Counted from the first letter of the stretch, positions 1-8,521 are shown. The stretch is 64,000 nucleotides of DNA from Flavobacteriaceae bacterium UBA7684 (GCA_002482885.1 DLGW01000009.1:70007-134006), one strand, 5' to 3'. Numbers and translations: made by a program. Notes: a model not told the origin generated them from the sequence alone.

Positions 1-218
1 TTAAAAGGAATTAATTGACCAGAGTTTGCCCAATTGTTGAGGCTAACAAGTGATACTTTTAACATCTGGCTTACCTCTTTACGAGATAAATAAATAGTTT
101 CTGAAGGAAGTTCTTTATGCTCCGTTAGTGACTGCTCCGACAAAACCTCCTTTACTGCTTTTTTTATTAGGGCTTCTATATCTGATATAGAAATTCCCTG
201 CATGTAAAGGGCTGTCAT
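1..218 (-). CDS. Helix-turn-helix (excisionase-like) protein, partial
   Basis: A reading frame opens with ATG at 218 and runs off the left edge of the window, giving 72 codons. The visible part has an amphipathic, Lys/Glu-rich N-terminal segment. Residues 43-70 then show the pattern of a MerR/HTH_17 winged helix: a YLSRKEV motif, then QMLKVS, then NNWANSGQLIP, as in small excisionase-type DNA-binding proteins. Such proteins commonly sit beside tyrosine recombinases on Bacteroidetes integrative elements, and here the recombinase lies upstream on the same strand. The likely role is control of excision or of element genes. The C-terminus is not visible, so the exact family cannot be settled. A good promoter lies just upstream at 239-271. 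Confidence 0.7.
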   Translation of the reverse strand, partial: MTALYMQGISISDIEALIKKAVKEVLSEQSLTEHKELPSETIYLSRKEVSQMLKVSLVSLNNWANSGQLIPF

Positions 219-238
219 AATATTTTAAAAAACTTACG

Positions 239-271
239 CAAAGTTAATTATAATAAAGTATAAAAAACAAA
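239..271 (-). promoter_or_regulatory. Promoter for the HTH gene
   Basis: Read on the minus strand: TTTG (271-268), a 21-base spacer, then TAACTTTG (246-239). This fits the Bacteroidetes primary sigma factor consensus TTG-N(17-23)-TAnnTTTG. The start codon follows about 20 bases downstream. Confidence 0.65.
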
Positions 272-360
272 TTTACGAAAGTAAAATTTATTGTAACTGA
301 CTGTTTTTTAGCTACTTGTACCCACCTTAAACAATCTTAACTTGTTGGATTTATTGGTAT

Positions 361-1734
361 TTAGTTACTATAAGAAACTTTCATTTTTATTTTGGAATTT
401 TTTAATTCATCTTGTTCTTCCCAATATTTTGCTAATTTTTCAATATGCTCGTTTTGAGTTGTTTTTATGTACTTATGAAACTGAGTTGTTGATTTATGAG
501 TAGTAATTGCCATAATTGTACGGTCATCAATTTTGCTGTAATGATTTGTTGCAAAACTTCGCCTTGCACAATGGCTTGTTATAAGTTTATATTTCGGGTA
601 AAACCCTTTTTCTTTGCGGTTTGTATCTGGGTTTTTGATGTTTCCCAAAATGGTTTCGGTAATACCAGCCATTTCACAAACATTTTTGATATACTGATTA
701 AACTTTTGCTCACTTATAATTCTCGGTAAGTTGTTTTGTCTTTTATCTAAAACTTTTTTGACTTGCGGATGTATGGGTATTTCTACAGTTGCACCTGTCT
801 TTTCTGTTTCTGAAATAGTAATTGTATTTTTTGAAAAATGAAATTGGTTAATCCGCTTTAGGTCAGAAATGCGAAGTCCAGTCCACAAGCCGATAATGAA
901 TAAATCACGAACATTGTCCAAACTTTCGTTGTCAGATAAATCTAAATTAAAGATGAGGTCAATTTCCTTTTCGTTTAAATAGGTATCAATCGGCTCATCT
1001 CTTTTGAATGTAAATTTTTTACTTTCTACATCATTATTAACATTAAACCCCTCTTCTTTTGCTTCACGAATAAAACCTTTAATTTGACCTATAATTTTTT
1101 CAATTAATGTGTTTGAATAGTTCTTTTCCAATTTCAAATAACTTGTTATTCTTTTGTGGAAATCAAGATTAATATCAATTAGTTTCAATTTTATATTTTC
1201 AGCTTCTTCAAACTCTTTAATTTGTTTTATAGTGGTACGGTATTTTTGAATTGTTTTTGGAGAAATTTTTTTACCTGTTTTAAGGTTTATTCTATTCTCT
1301 GATTCATTAGCAAACTTTTCAATGTATGGCACAAAGAAAATCTTGAAATCATTTTCATCGGTTGGTCTTTGATAATAATTAGAAACAACATTAGAGAGCC
1401 AATTTGAATTTATTATTATCCCTTTTTTAAAATCAACATTAAACTGCTTAAAAATCTCTCTTTTCAAATTGTCAATCTGCTCATTATAGAACTCTTTGGT
1501 TTCTTTATCAACAGAAGGTTTTAAATTTTGCATTGTATTACTCCATAATTTTGGGTCAATCAAAATTCCAGAAGGAGCATTACAATCAATATTACTGCTA
1601 TGGTAAAATCTTATGTTTAAATTTATAGGTTTATCTTTAGAGTTGCTTAATTTTCTCTTTTTTACAACCTCATCTGCTATTGTCTTCTTAGCAGGTTTTG
1701 TGCTTTTTTTGATATTAAATTTAATGTTAGCCAT
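361..1734 (-). CDS. Tyrosine recombinase/integrase of an integrative element
   Basis: A 457-residue phage-integrase-family protein. An N-terminal Arm/SAM-like DNA-binding region (about 30-230) precedes the catalytic domain. The catalytic residues are visible: Arg288 in TGLRISDL, a Lys near 312, the H-x-x-R box HCAR at 388-391, His413 and the nucleophile Tyr422 in FHKY. The length and the opening MANIKFNIK are typical of Bacteroidetes mobile-element integrases. An in-frame ATG at 1785 would add 17 residues, but 1734 gives the usual family N-terminus and was chosen. The gene reads away from a tRNA 3'-end fragment at 1913-1925, which is the expected position for an integrase next to its attachment site. 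It probably integrates and excises an element that extends left beyond the window. Confidence 0.92.
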   Translation of the reverse strand: MANIKFNIKKSTKPAKKTIADEVVKKRKLSNSKDKPINLNIRFYHSSNIDCNAPSGILIDPKLWSNTMQNLKPSVDKETKEFYNEQIDNLKREIFKQFNVDFKKGIIINSNWLSNVVSNYYQRPTDENDFKIFFVPYIEKFANESENRINLKTGKKISPKTIQKYRTTIKQIKEFEEAENIKLKLIDINLDFHKRITSYLKLEKNYSNTLIEKIIGQIKGFIREAKEEGFNVNNDVESKKFTFKRDEPIDTYLNEKEIDLIFNLDLSDNESLDNVRDLFIIGLWTGLRISDLKRINQFHFSKNTITISETEKTGATVEIPIHPQVKKVLDKRQNNLPRIISEQKFNQYIKNVCEMAGITETILGNIKNPDTNRKEKGFYPKYKLITSHCARRSFATNHYSKIDDRTIMAITTHKSTTQFHKYIKTTQNEHIEKLAKYWEEQDELKNSKIKMKVSYSN

Positions 1735-1822
1735 TTGATTAGAAATAATAACAACTAATTTAATTCTTTCCCGAAATATTCCCAAAAAATTGATTTATTT
1801 TATTTAGTTTTGCCGAATCTTA

Positions 1823-1855
1823 ATTTATCAATTTCTTGTTTAAGTATTGATAAAT
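1823..1855. repeat. 10-bp inverted repeat between integrase and att site
   Basis: ATTTATCAAT (1823-1832) and its exact complement ATTGATAAAT (1846-1855) are separated by 13 bases. It lies between the integrase start and the tRNA fragment. Arm or core sites bound by a tyrosine recombinase or excisionase often sit here, but a role as operator for the integrase gene is equally possible. Confidence 0.5.
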
Positions 1856-1912
1856 AAGACTAATCGTTGAGGTTTAAGTATAGTAACGAAAATAGGAATA
1901 AATCAATTTTAG

Positions 1913-1930
1913 TCCTGTTCCCGCTACAAA
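1913..1930 (+). other. Attachment site: 3' fragment of a tRNA gene
   Basis: The sequence TCCTG-TTCCCGC-T matches the 3' half of a T-stem, the 3' strand of an acceptor stem (partner GCGGGAA) and a discriminator T. No matching 5' T-stem (CAGGA) or cloverleaf precedes it, so it is a fragment and not a working gene. It is followed by a strong terminator hairpin at 1935. This is the structure expected at the distal junction of an element inserted into a tRNA 3' end; the intact tRNA should lie at the other end of the element, left of the window. A GCGGGAA acceptor with discriminator U suggests tRNA-Gly, but this is an inference. Confidence 0.65.
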
Positions 1931-1934
1931 GCAA

Positions 1935-1965
1935 GGCCATTCAGCAATGAGTGGCCTTATTATTT
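1935..1965 (+). terminator. Rho-independent terminator of the disrupted tRNA gene
   Basis: A 9-bp stem with one G-T pair (1935-1943 with 1948-1956), loop GCAA, followed by a T-rich run (1957-1965). Its position right after the tRNA fragment suggests it ended the original tRNA transcript. Confidence 0.7.
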
Positions 1966-1980
1966 TGCACTATTATGAAT

Positions 1981-2427
1981 ATGAAAAAAATTGTTGAGTA
2001 CAGAAAATTACTCGACGTTACCAAAACTGCTTCGTTAAAGGAACTAAAAACCATTTACAGAAATTGCATGAAAGACTGTCATCCAGACAAATTCAGCAAT
2101 GACGAAGAGCGTTTAGCTGCCGAAGCTAAAAGTAAAGAAATCATAGAAGCCTACCACTTTTTAGTGAGTGTGGCTCCAGAAACGCACGAAAAAGACTTAG
2201 AAGAGTATAAAAAAACTACGGCTTCTTCGAACATTGCGGAATTCTACTTTGAAAACAGCGTATTATATATTGAATTTTTTGACGGAAGTAAATTCGAATA
2301 CTTTGGCGTTCCTAAAAACACTTACATCAAAATGGTGAATGCAGAATCTCCGAGTCGTTTTGCCCGAAGACACATTTATACTGAATTTATGTACAGAAGC
2401 TCTAGTAAATTAGTAGCTGCTGAATAA
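1981..2427 (+). CDS. J-domain protein with C-terminal KTSC domain
   Basis: A 148-residue protein. Residues about 3-60 form a J domain with the diagnostic HPD tripeptide (in DCHPDKF), which stimulates the ATPase of DnaK-type chaperones. The C-terminal part (about 80-140) is a KTSC domain, a small beta-rich fold of unknown ligand often linked to J domains or nucleic-acid proteins. The KTSC part contains the run FDGSKFEYFGVP, typical of that family. The start was set at 1981; ATG 1975 would add two residues. A GTG at 1951 in the same frame lies inside the terminator hairpin and was discarded. It is the first chromosomal gene after the element junction and is probably a cytosolic co-chaperone. 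Its substrate cannot be read from the sequence. Confidence 0.85.
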   Translation: MKKIVEYRKLLDVTKTASLKELKTIYRNCMKDCHPDKFSNDEERLAAEAKSKEIIEAYHFLVSVAPETHEKDLEEYKKTTASSNIAEFYFENSVLYIEFFDGSKFEYFGVPKNTYIKMVNAESPSRFARRHIYTEFMYRSSSKLVAAE

Positions 2428-2462
2428 AATATTTTAACGCGTTAATGACAGCAGTGAAAATC

Positions 2463-2498
2463 CTTTTAAGCCAGCCCGAATTTTGGCTGGCTTAAAAG
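2463..2498. terminator. Bidirectional terminator, 14-bp perfect stem
   Basis: CTTTTAAGCCAGCC (2463-2476) pairs perfectly with 2485-2498 around an 8-base loop. A and T runs flank both sides. It lies between the converging J-domain and ABC-F genes and can end both transcripts. Confidence 0.75.
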
Positions 2499-2552
2499 AT
2501 TGTAACGAATGGCATGACCCCTCGCTTTTTCTGCGAGGGGAAACGCCCAAAA
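2498..2552 (+). repeat. Intergenic repeat element, copy A (divergent)
   Basis: This segment shares its arrangement with two clearer copies at 54249-54313 and 63423-63484: a GTAACG...GC-GACC left flank, a central hairpin (CCCCTCGC 2518-2525 with GCGAGGGG 2533-2540) and a right flank GGAAACGCCCAAAAA. The left flank is the least similar of the three, so membership is tentative. The hairpin may also help to terminate transcription. Confidence 0.4.
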
Positions 2553-2562
2553 AGTAAAAATT

Positions 2563-4467
2563 CTACAAAGCGTCTATTTCTCCTTGAATTTTTTCCCAGT
2601 CTTCTAATAGTTTTTCTAATTCCTTTTGTTTAGCCTGATAAGCTTTGAAAAAAGCGGCATCATCTACGTGTTTATCGAAACCGTTAGCTAGTTGTTTGTC
2701 ATCTTTTTGAATAGCTATTTCTAAATCTTTAATCTGACTTTCGATTTTACTTAATCGATTCTGTAAGTTCTTAGATTTTTTTTGTTCTTCGTATGATGAT
2801 TTGTTGGAGTTACTAGCCGTGGATTTAGCTACGTCTTTCTTTTCGATTTCGCGCATGTTTTGCGCATTGCGTTGTTCCAAAAAGAAATTGATATCTCCTA
2901 AATATTCTTTGATTTTTTGATCTTTGAATTCATATACGATATTGGAAAGTCCTTGTAAAAAATCCCTATCGTGTGAAACCAACAACAAAGTACCTTCAAA
3001 TTGGTGTAACGCTGCTTTTAATACATTTTTGGATTTAATATCCAAGTGATTGGTAGGCTCATCCATTACCAATACATTAATGGGTTGCAACAATAACTTG
3101 CACAACGCCAAACGATTTCTTTCGCCTCCTGAAAGCACTTTTACCTTTTTTTCTACATCATCTCCTCGAAACAAAAAGGATCCCAACATATCTCTTACTT
3201 TGGAACGATTGGAATCTGTTGCGGCACTTTCCATGGTTTCCAATAGGGTGATTTCTCCGTTTAAGTACTCCGCTTGATTTTGAGCAAAATAACCCAACTG
3301 TACATTATGACCTAGTTTTATGGTTCCTTCGTATTCAAATTCGTTTACGATGGCTTTCATAAAAGTGGATTTCCCTTGTCCGTTTTGTCCGACAAAAGCA
3401 ATTTTACTTCCGCGTTCCACCATCATATTGATGTCTTTCAAAATCACTTTATCTCCGTAAGCCTTAGTTACCTTTTCGGCTTCTACCACTACCCTACCTG
3501 GTGTAATTGAAACTGGAAATGATATATTCATGACTGAATTATCATCTTCATCTACTTCGATTCGTTCTACTTTATCTAATTTCTTAATTAACGACTGCGC
3601 CATGGATGATTTGGTAGCGCTGTATCGAAAACGGTCTATTAACTTTTGTGTTTCTTCTATTTTTTTGGCTTGATTTTTTTGGGTAGCCAATTGTTTTTCG
3701 CGGAGCTCTTTTCTTAATTCTAAATACTCGGAATAAGGTTTATTAAAATCATACGCTTTTCCTAAAGAGATTTCAATGGTACGATTGGTTACATTATCCA
3801 AAAACATTTTATCGTGAGATACGATTACCACTACGCCAATATAATTTCTTAAAAATTGCTCTAACCAAATAATAGATTCTATATCCAAGTGGTTGGTAGG
3901 CTCATCTAAAAGCAACACGTCATTGGATTGTAGTAATAGCTTAGCCAACTCGATACGCATTCGCCACCCTCCAGAAAAAGTTTCGGTAAGTTTTTCGAAA
4001 TCTTCGCGTTTAAAACCCAATCCTAATAAGATTTTTTCGGTATCTCCTACATAATTATATCCTCCTAACAATTCATAACGATGGGTGTAATCGCTTAAAT
4101 CTTCGATTAACTGGGAATATGAATCACTTTCGTAATCGGTGCGTTCCACCAATTGCGCGTTGATTTCTTCTAATTTTTTTTCAACAAATTTAATTTCTGC
4201 AAAGGCTTGATAGGCTTCTTCTAAAACAGTTCTACCGACTTCAAAGTCAATATCTTGTCTTAAAAAACCCATTTTGATTTCTTTTTCGGTAGCGATACTT
4301 CCAGAATCGGGTTTAATGTCTCCTGCCAAAACCTTAAGCATGGTAGATTTTCCAGCGCCATTTTTACCAACTAAACCCACGCGGTCTCCTGATCCTAAAC
4401 GAAAAGTTACTTCTTCAAACAAATAAGTTCCTCCGAAGGAAACAGACAAATTATGTATATTCAGCAT
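2563..4467 (-). CDS. ABC-F family ATPase
   Basis: A 634-residue protein with two fused ABC ATPase domains and no membrane segment, the architecture of ABC-F proteins. These act on ribosomes as translation factors or antibiotic-protection proteins. The first domain has Walker A GKNGAGKST (34-42), the signature FSGGW (164-168) and Walker B LLLDEP followed by TNHLD (185-194). The second has Walker A GQNGQGKST near 355, signature LSGGERNRLAL and Walker B VLVMDEPTNHLD. A charged linker joins them, and a Lys/Glu-rich coiled coil (about 545-634) closes the protein, as in Uup-like members. It is monocistronic and starts at ATG 4467. Whether it is closest to Uup or to another ABC-F group needs a tree, so no symbol is given. 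Confidence 0.92.
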   Translation of the reverse strand: MLNIHNLSVSFGGTYLFEEVTFRLGSGDRVGLVGKNGAGKSTMLKVLAGDIKPDSGSIATEKEIKMGFLRQDIDFEVGRTVLEEAYQAFAEIKFVEKKLEEINAQLVERTDYESDSYSQLIEDLSDYTHRYELLGGYNYVGDTEKILLGLGFKREDFEKLTETFSGGWRMRIELAKLLLQSNDVLLLDEPTNHLDIESIIWLEQFLRNYIGVVVIVSHDKMFLDNVTNRTIEISLGKAYDFNKPYSEYLELRKELREKQLATQKNQAKKIEETQKLIDRFRYSATKSSMAQSLIKKLDKVERIEVDEDDNSVMNISFPVSITPGRVVVEAEKVTKAYGDKVILKDINMMVERGSKIAFVGQNGQGKSTFMKAIVNEFEYEGTIKLGHNVQLGYFAQNQAEYLNGEITLLETMESAATDSNRSKVRDMLGSFLFRGDDVEKKVKVLSGGERNRLALCKLLLQPINVLVMDEPTNHLDIKSKNVLKAALHQFEGTLLLVSHDRDFLQGLSNIVYEFKDQKIKEYLGDINFFLEQRNAQNMREIEKKDVAKSTASNSNKSSYEEQKKSKNLQNRLSKIESQIKDLEIAIQKDDKQLANGFDKHVDDAAFFKAYQAKQKELEKLLEDWEKIQGEIDAL

Positions 4468-4525
4468 AGCTGTGTTATTTTTTTATAATTAAGATTAATG
4501 TTTGAATTACCTTTGTTAAAAATTT

Positions 4526-4915
4526 ATGCAAATGTTAAAAAAAGGCTCCAAACTATACAGTATTTTAACAGGAAGTTGTCCTAACTGTCATCAAGAAAAT
4601 ATGTACCAAGACGCAAATCCTTATCATCTTTCTAAAATTGCCGATATGAATGAGCGTTGTAGTCACTGCAATACCCAATATAAAATTGAACCTTCTTTTT
4701 TTTACGGCGCTATGTTTGTAAGTTATGGAGTAGGTGTCGCTATTGGAATCATCGTATTTATTATTTCTTATGTATTTTTAAAAGTAGAACTATCCACTTC
4801 GTTTATAGCTATTATCATTTCCCAAATTGTTTTTCTTCCGATCATATTCAGAATTTCAAGAAACATTTGGATTAATCTTTTTATTCATTTTAAAGAGGAT
4901 AAGTATACTTCTTAA
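4526..4915 (+). CDS. DUF983 family membrane protein
   Basis: A 129-residue protein with the DUF983 layout. Two CxxC pairs (CPNC near 20 and CSHC near 46) probably form a zinc ribbon, followed by the FFYGAMFVSYGVG segment and two hydrophobic helices (about 70-92 and 97-118). An ATG two codons downstream (4532) is an alternative start. The 3' end overlaps the convergent oxidoreductase gene by 26 bp. The family is widespread in Bacteroidetes and alphaproteobacteria and has no established function; some members lie near respiratory-chain genes. It is most likely an inner-membrane protein. Confidence 0.85.
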   Translation: MQMLKKGSKLYSILTGSCPNCHQENMYQDANPYHLSKIADMNERCSHCNTQYKIEPSFFYGAMFVSYGVGVAIGIIVFIISYVFLKVELSTSFIAIIISQIVFLPIIFRISRNIWINLFIHFKEDKYTS

Positions 4916-5945
4916 GCCTTTTGATATCCATTTCTAAGGGTAATTCCGTTTGGTTTTCTATAAAATCAAACAAATGTTTGGCCACATAAGGCCCTATCAT
5001 TACGCCTCGGGTACCTAATCCGTTTAAAATATACATGTCCTTATATTTTGGATGAACACCCACAAATGGTCTACGGTCTCGGGTAGTTGGTCGTATTCCT
5101 GCATTGTGTTCAATTAATTGAAACGGACAATTAATGACTTCTTGTAACTTTTCAATTAATTCATTTTTGGCGGCCTCTGTAGGCAAAACGGTTTTATCGT
5201 CAAAATGATACGTTGAACCCACCTTATAATAATGATTGCCTACAGGCATAATAAAAATTCCTGTTTTAAGAATGACCTGTAAATCTAATTCTGGAGCATG
5301 AATTAATAATACTTCTCCTTTGGCACCATCTAAGGGTAAATAATTAAAATAGGGATTGTTTATTGACCCATATCCTTCGCAAAAAATAATTTGTTTAGCT
5401 TTAATACCTTTGTAAGATATGCCTTCCGCACCTTGTTCCAAATAAAAATAATCAAACACTTCTTGACGATAGATGGATTTATTTTTCAATTCCTCTGTAT
5501 AATCATTCAACAGTTGATTCACATCCAAATAACCAGAATGAAGTACTTCTCCAAAATCATACGGAGCATCAATATGATTAATTTTATGAGTGATTAACTG
5601 GGGGGACAAAAAAGATGATAATATGGGATGATCGGCTGCCACAAACCAATTATTTTGTTCCTCTACCGAAAACAGTTTTCGGTAAATCGGCAACGGAAAA
5701 TAATATCGTTTCGCAAATTGTTTTTCTAAATTCTGATAAAAATAGTTAATGTAATCTAACTGCTCATCAGCTTTCCAAGCGACAGAAAAACGTTTTAAAA
5801 TCACGGGATTATACAAGCCAGGTGCCACTCGCGAAGAATAATTTTTTTCTGAATCAATTACAAAACAGCTTTTGCCTTTTTGCAAAGCTGTTTCCGTGAA
5901 CGACAAACCCGACAATCCAAAACCTATAATTAAATAATCTAACAT
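4890..5945 (-). CDS. FAD-dependent oxidoreductase (DAO family)
   Basis: A 351-residue flavoprotein of the D-amino-acid-oxidase fold. An N-terminal Rossmann motif (IIGFGLSGLSF, residues 6-16) binds the ADP part of FAD. A C-terminal segment with GIRPTTRDRRPFVG and NGLGTRGVMIGP is the second FAD-contacting region of the family. The substrate is unknown. Related enzymes oxidise amino acids or the side chain of modified tRNA bases, but no MnmC-type methyltransferase domain is present. It follows gldN by 65 bp across a terminator hairpin (5957-5988), so expression by read-through or from its own weak promoter is possible. The gene order gldKLMN followed by this oxidoreductase is, to my recollection, common in flavobacteria. 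Confidence 0.85.
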   Translation of the reverse strand: MLDYLIIGFGLSGLSFTETALQKGKSCFVIDSEKNYSSRVAPGLYNPVILKRFSVAWKADEQLDYINYFYQNLEKQFAKRYYFPLPIYRKLFSVEEQNNWFVAADHPILSSFLSPQLITHKINHIDAPYDFGEVLHSGYLDVNQLLNDYTEELKNKSIYRQEVFDYFYLEQGAEGISYKGIKAKQIIFCEGYGSINNPYFNYLPLDGAKGEVLLIHAPELDLQVILKTGIFIMPVGNHYYKVGSTYHFDDKTVLPTEAAKNELIEKLQEVINCPFQLIEHNAGIRPTTRDRRPFVGVHPKYKDMYILNGLGTRGVMIGPYVAKHLFDFIENQTELPLEMDIKRLKKYTYPL

Positions 5946-5956
5946 GGTGGTAAAAT

Positions 5957-5988
5957 TAAAAAAGCTCTTACCGTTTGGTAAGAGCTTT
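5957..5988 (-). terminator. Terminator at the end of the gld operon
   Basis: A 12-bp perfect stem (5961-5972 with 5977-5988) with a 4-base loop. On the minus strand a run of T follows. It lies 22 bp after the gldN stop codon. Confidence 0.75.
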
Positions 5989-6010
5989 ATATTTTATAAA
6001 GAAAGAAATA

Positions 6011-6892
6011 TTAATAGTTCCACATATCTTGTTCAAAGTCACGAATAACTTCTCTGATACGTTCAGACTCTAACAATTGCATTAAAGAGTGATCTTTAAC
6101 ATAATCTTTAATTTCTCTATCACCTACTAAATTTTCTTCTTTGTAAATAACTGCATTAAACCTTCTGGCATTAAACAAATGATCAAAAGAAAAAGCTGAT
6201 GCAGAATTATTAGGATTAAAAGCCTTAGCCTCATGTAAAATGGTTCTTACATTAGGATAAAAAATCCAAAACAATTCAATGTAATCTTTTTCCTCACTTT
6301 CCAAAGTAAAAATATCTGGTACAACTGGACATAAACCTAAAATTCTATATTTAAGTTCCCCTTGACGTTTGTCAAAATACCAAATACCTTTTATTTTATA
6401 ACCTGTTACAAATGAAGCATTCATATCTGTTTTAATGATATACTCCTGAGAGATTTCTTCACCTGCATTCAATTGTTCAATACCTAAATCCGAGGTATCA
6501 ACCTTAGTAAGGGCAGACTCAATATCTTTAAGGGTTCTTTTTTCCGTAAAATAACTATCTCCATACACTTGAGTTATAGCACCCGACTTAATATTCTTAA
6601 TAATTACATCATATAAAGAACGTCTGTGACTACCGATCAAAGTATCTATTGGATAATAGTAAGGAAAATTAATACGCTCCCCTAAATCTATTTCTTCCCA
6701 AATGGTTTTCCCCCATAACAAATCACGATCATCTACATAACCATATTCTAAAGGCTTATCATTATCTTTTTTAATTTGTTGCTCTGTTTTTACATTAATC
6801 TTATCTGGAGTTTTTGCGTTAAGCAAATTTGACTGAGCAAAAGAATTTGCACAATAAAATAATGAGATTAAAATTAACAGTTTACTTTTCAT
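6011..6892 (-). CDS. gldN: GldN, gliding motility / type IX secretion protein
   Basis: A 293-residue periplasmic protein with a cleavable signal peptide (LLILISLFYCANSFAQ, cleavage near residue 19). The family is recognised from DDRDLLWGKTIWEEIDLGERINFPYYYP (about 55-82) and the C-terminal LFNARRFNAVIYKEEN. GldN (PorN in Porphyromonas) associates with GldK at the outer membrane, forming a ring above the GldLM motor of the type IX secretion system. It is last in gldKLMN, 32 bp after gldM, and is followed by a strong terminator. There is no second gldN-like paralogue (gldO) in the window. The length is normal for the family. Confidence 0.95.
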   Translation of the reverse strand: MKSKLLILISLFYCANSFAQSNLLNAKTPDKINVKTEQQIKKDNDKPLEYGYVDDRDLLWGKTIWEEIDLGERINFPYYYPIDTLIGSHRRSLYDVIIKNIKSGAITQVYGDSYFTEKRTLKDIESALTKVDTSDLGIEQLNAGEEISQEYIIKTDMNASFVTGYKIKGIWYFDKRQGELKYRILGLCPVVPDIFTLESEEKDYIELFWIFYPNVRTILHEAKAFNPNNSASAFSFDHLFNARRFNAVIYKEENLVGDREIKDYVKDHSLMQLLESERIREVIRDFEQDMWNY

Positions 6893-6924
6893 ATATAAAA
6901 AATTTAATAAGCCAGACTAAAATA

Positions 6925-8490
6925 TTAGTTTGTTATTTCGTAAATAACTGGTGATGTCTTTTTTAACTTATAACCAGAACCACCAACTAAGTTAGCTTTA
7001 ATTTCAGAAATTGTGATTTGCTCTCCCTTACCTGCTCTAGCTAAAGCAGACTTAGAACGGGCATCTAATTTATTACCTGTTACAACAATTGTTGGTTGTC
7101 CAGGAATTTTGATGTTAAATCCAGAAACACTTAATCCTAATTCAAAATCAAAATCTTCCAAAACAGCACCAATAGTTGAAGCTTCCAAACTTGATTTTGG
7201 CCCCTTGATAGTCCCTGTTTCACCACGGATTGAACCTTGTGGTGCAGGAATATCTTTTACACGAAATACTTTGTTATCAGTTACAACTCCGCTGTTATTT
7301 GGTAATTTACCAGTAACATTAATCTTTAATTCTCTAGATTTCAAAGTAGTTACATCTAACATGTATTTACCTGATTGTGCAGTTTTAGATAAACCAGGAG
7401 CACTTGCACTAACATCGCTATCAGAAATACCTGCGAATGAAATAGTCATTGGGTTTTTAACTCCACGATAAACTACATTCATTTTATCCGCAGAAATAGT
7501 TGCAGAGTTCGGTTTAGGAACCACAACGTAATTTCCTTTAATAGCAATGGACACAATTGAATCTCCTTCTTTAAACTCAAATTTACCAGTAATATCATGC
7601 TCACCTACAGAACCTGCACCAAAAGAGAATAAAGTTTGACCTGCTTGCATAGCTGACTCAGGTAAAGTGGCACCATTAACTGTTACACGGTGTGCTTTTA
7701 AGTTTGGATCTTTTTTACCTAAAATAATTTTCCCTTTTACTGCCTCTCCAGAGAAGAAAGTAGATTTTTCAGGAACTACAATTGCTTCAAAAGCAGATAA
7801 TGAAGCAGCTCTTTTTAATGACCCTTGGAACATCGCTGACATTACATCAGACTCCGTCATTTTAATATCTGCTTGTAATTGAGTCAATTTAGTAATACTA
7901 GCAATTAAAGGAAATCCTTTATAATGATAATCCAAATATAATTTTTTGGCACCATCATTAGCTTTTATATCTCTTGTATTGAAACGTTCAACTACTTCTT
8001 TTTGAATGTCTGGTAAATCGTTAGCTAAAACCTTATTTACATTTTTAGCATAATCATTGATTTTTTTAACAAATTCATCACCTTTAGCAGTGTATTTGTC
8101 TCCACTAAACCAGTATTCATCAATAGCATCACCTTTATCTAAAGCTTCATAGGCATACTTACCATTTTCTTCTTTAGAAGCATCTTTTAAAAATTCTGCT
8201 TTTAATTTTTCAATATAAGTATTAAAATCAGTTGAAAGTGCTTTAATTTCATCTGCTTTCTTTTTCAAAGAAGCATAAGTCTTAGGTTGCTCAGTAGCTT
8301 TCTCGCCTAATTGTGTTAACAAATCGCCATTTCTGACATCGGCAGCTCTATTAGCAACTTCTAATTTTTCATTTAAAATACCAAAAGCGGACAAAACCTC
8401 TTTTGACATATTTAAGGCCAACATAGCGATGAAAACTAGATACATCAAGCTTATCATCTTCTGTCTTGGCGTCATTTCTCCTCCAGCCAT
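6925..8490 (-). CDS. gldM: GldM, type IX secretion motor protein
   Basis: A 521-residue inner-membrane protein. The opening MAGGEMTPRQKMISLMYLVFIAMLALNMSKEVL is the family signature: a short cytoplasmic start followed by one transmembrane helix (about 13-35). The rest is a long periplasmic region made of a helical domain (about 40-220) and several beta-rich domains to the C-terminus. In characterised systems a GldM dimer sits inside a GldL pentamer; proton flow turns the assembly and drives secretion and gliding by reaching the GldK/GldN ring. The gene is third in the operon and 31 bp after gldL. Nothing is missing compared with the usual length of about 515 residues. Confidence 0.96.
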   Translation of the reverse strand: MAGGEMTPRQKMISLMYLVFIAMLALNMSKEVLSAFGILNEKLEVANRAADVRNGDLLTQLGEKATEQPKTYASLKKKADEIKALSTDFNTYIEKLKAEFLKDASKEENGKYAYEALDKGDAIDEYWFSGDKYTAKGDEFVKKINDYAKNVNKVLANDLPDIQKEVVERFNTRDIKANDGAKKLYLDYHYKGFPLIASITKLTQLQADIKMTESDVMSAMFQGSLKRAASLSAFEAIVVPEKSTFFSGEAVKGKIILGKKDPNLKAHRVTVNGATLPESAMQAGQTLFSFGAGSVGEHDITGKFEFKEGDSIVSIAIKGNYVVVPKPNSATISADKMNVVYRGVKNPMTISFAGISDSDVSASAPGLSKTAQSGKYMLDVTTLKSRELKINVTGKLPNNSGVVTDNKVFRVKDIPAPQGSIRGETGTIKGPKSSLEASTIGAVLEDFDFELGLSVSGFNIKIPGQPTIVVTGNKLDARSKSALARAGKGEQITISEIKANLVGGSGYKLKKTSPVIYEITN

Positions 8491-8521
8491 TATATACTAT
8501 TTAAAAGTTATCAATTAAAAA

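Noticed and set aside
1951..1980. Longer start (GTG) for the J-domain protein
   Set aside because: The GTG lies inside the tRNA terminator hairpin and the added residues do not resemble family members.
7013..7471. Long open frames opposite gldM, dnaE, topA, pnp and the RND pump
   Set aside because: They lie antisense to well-supported genes, have no family motifs and are shadows of biased codon use.
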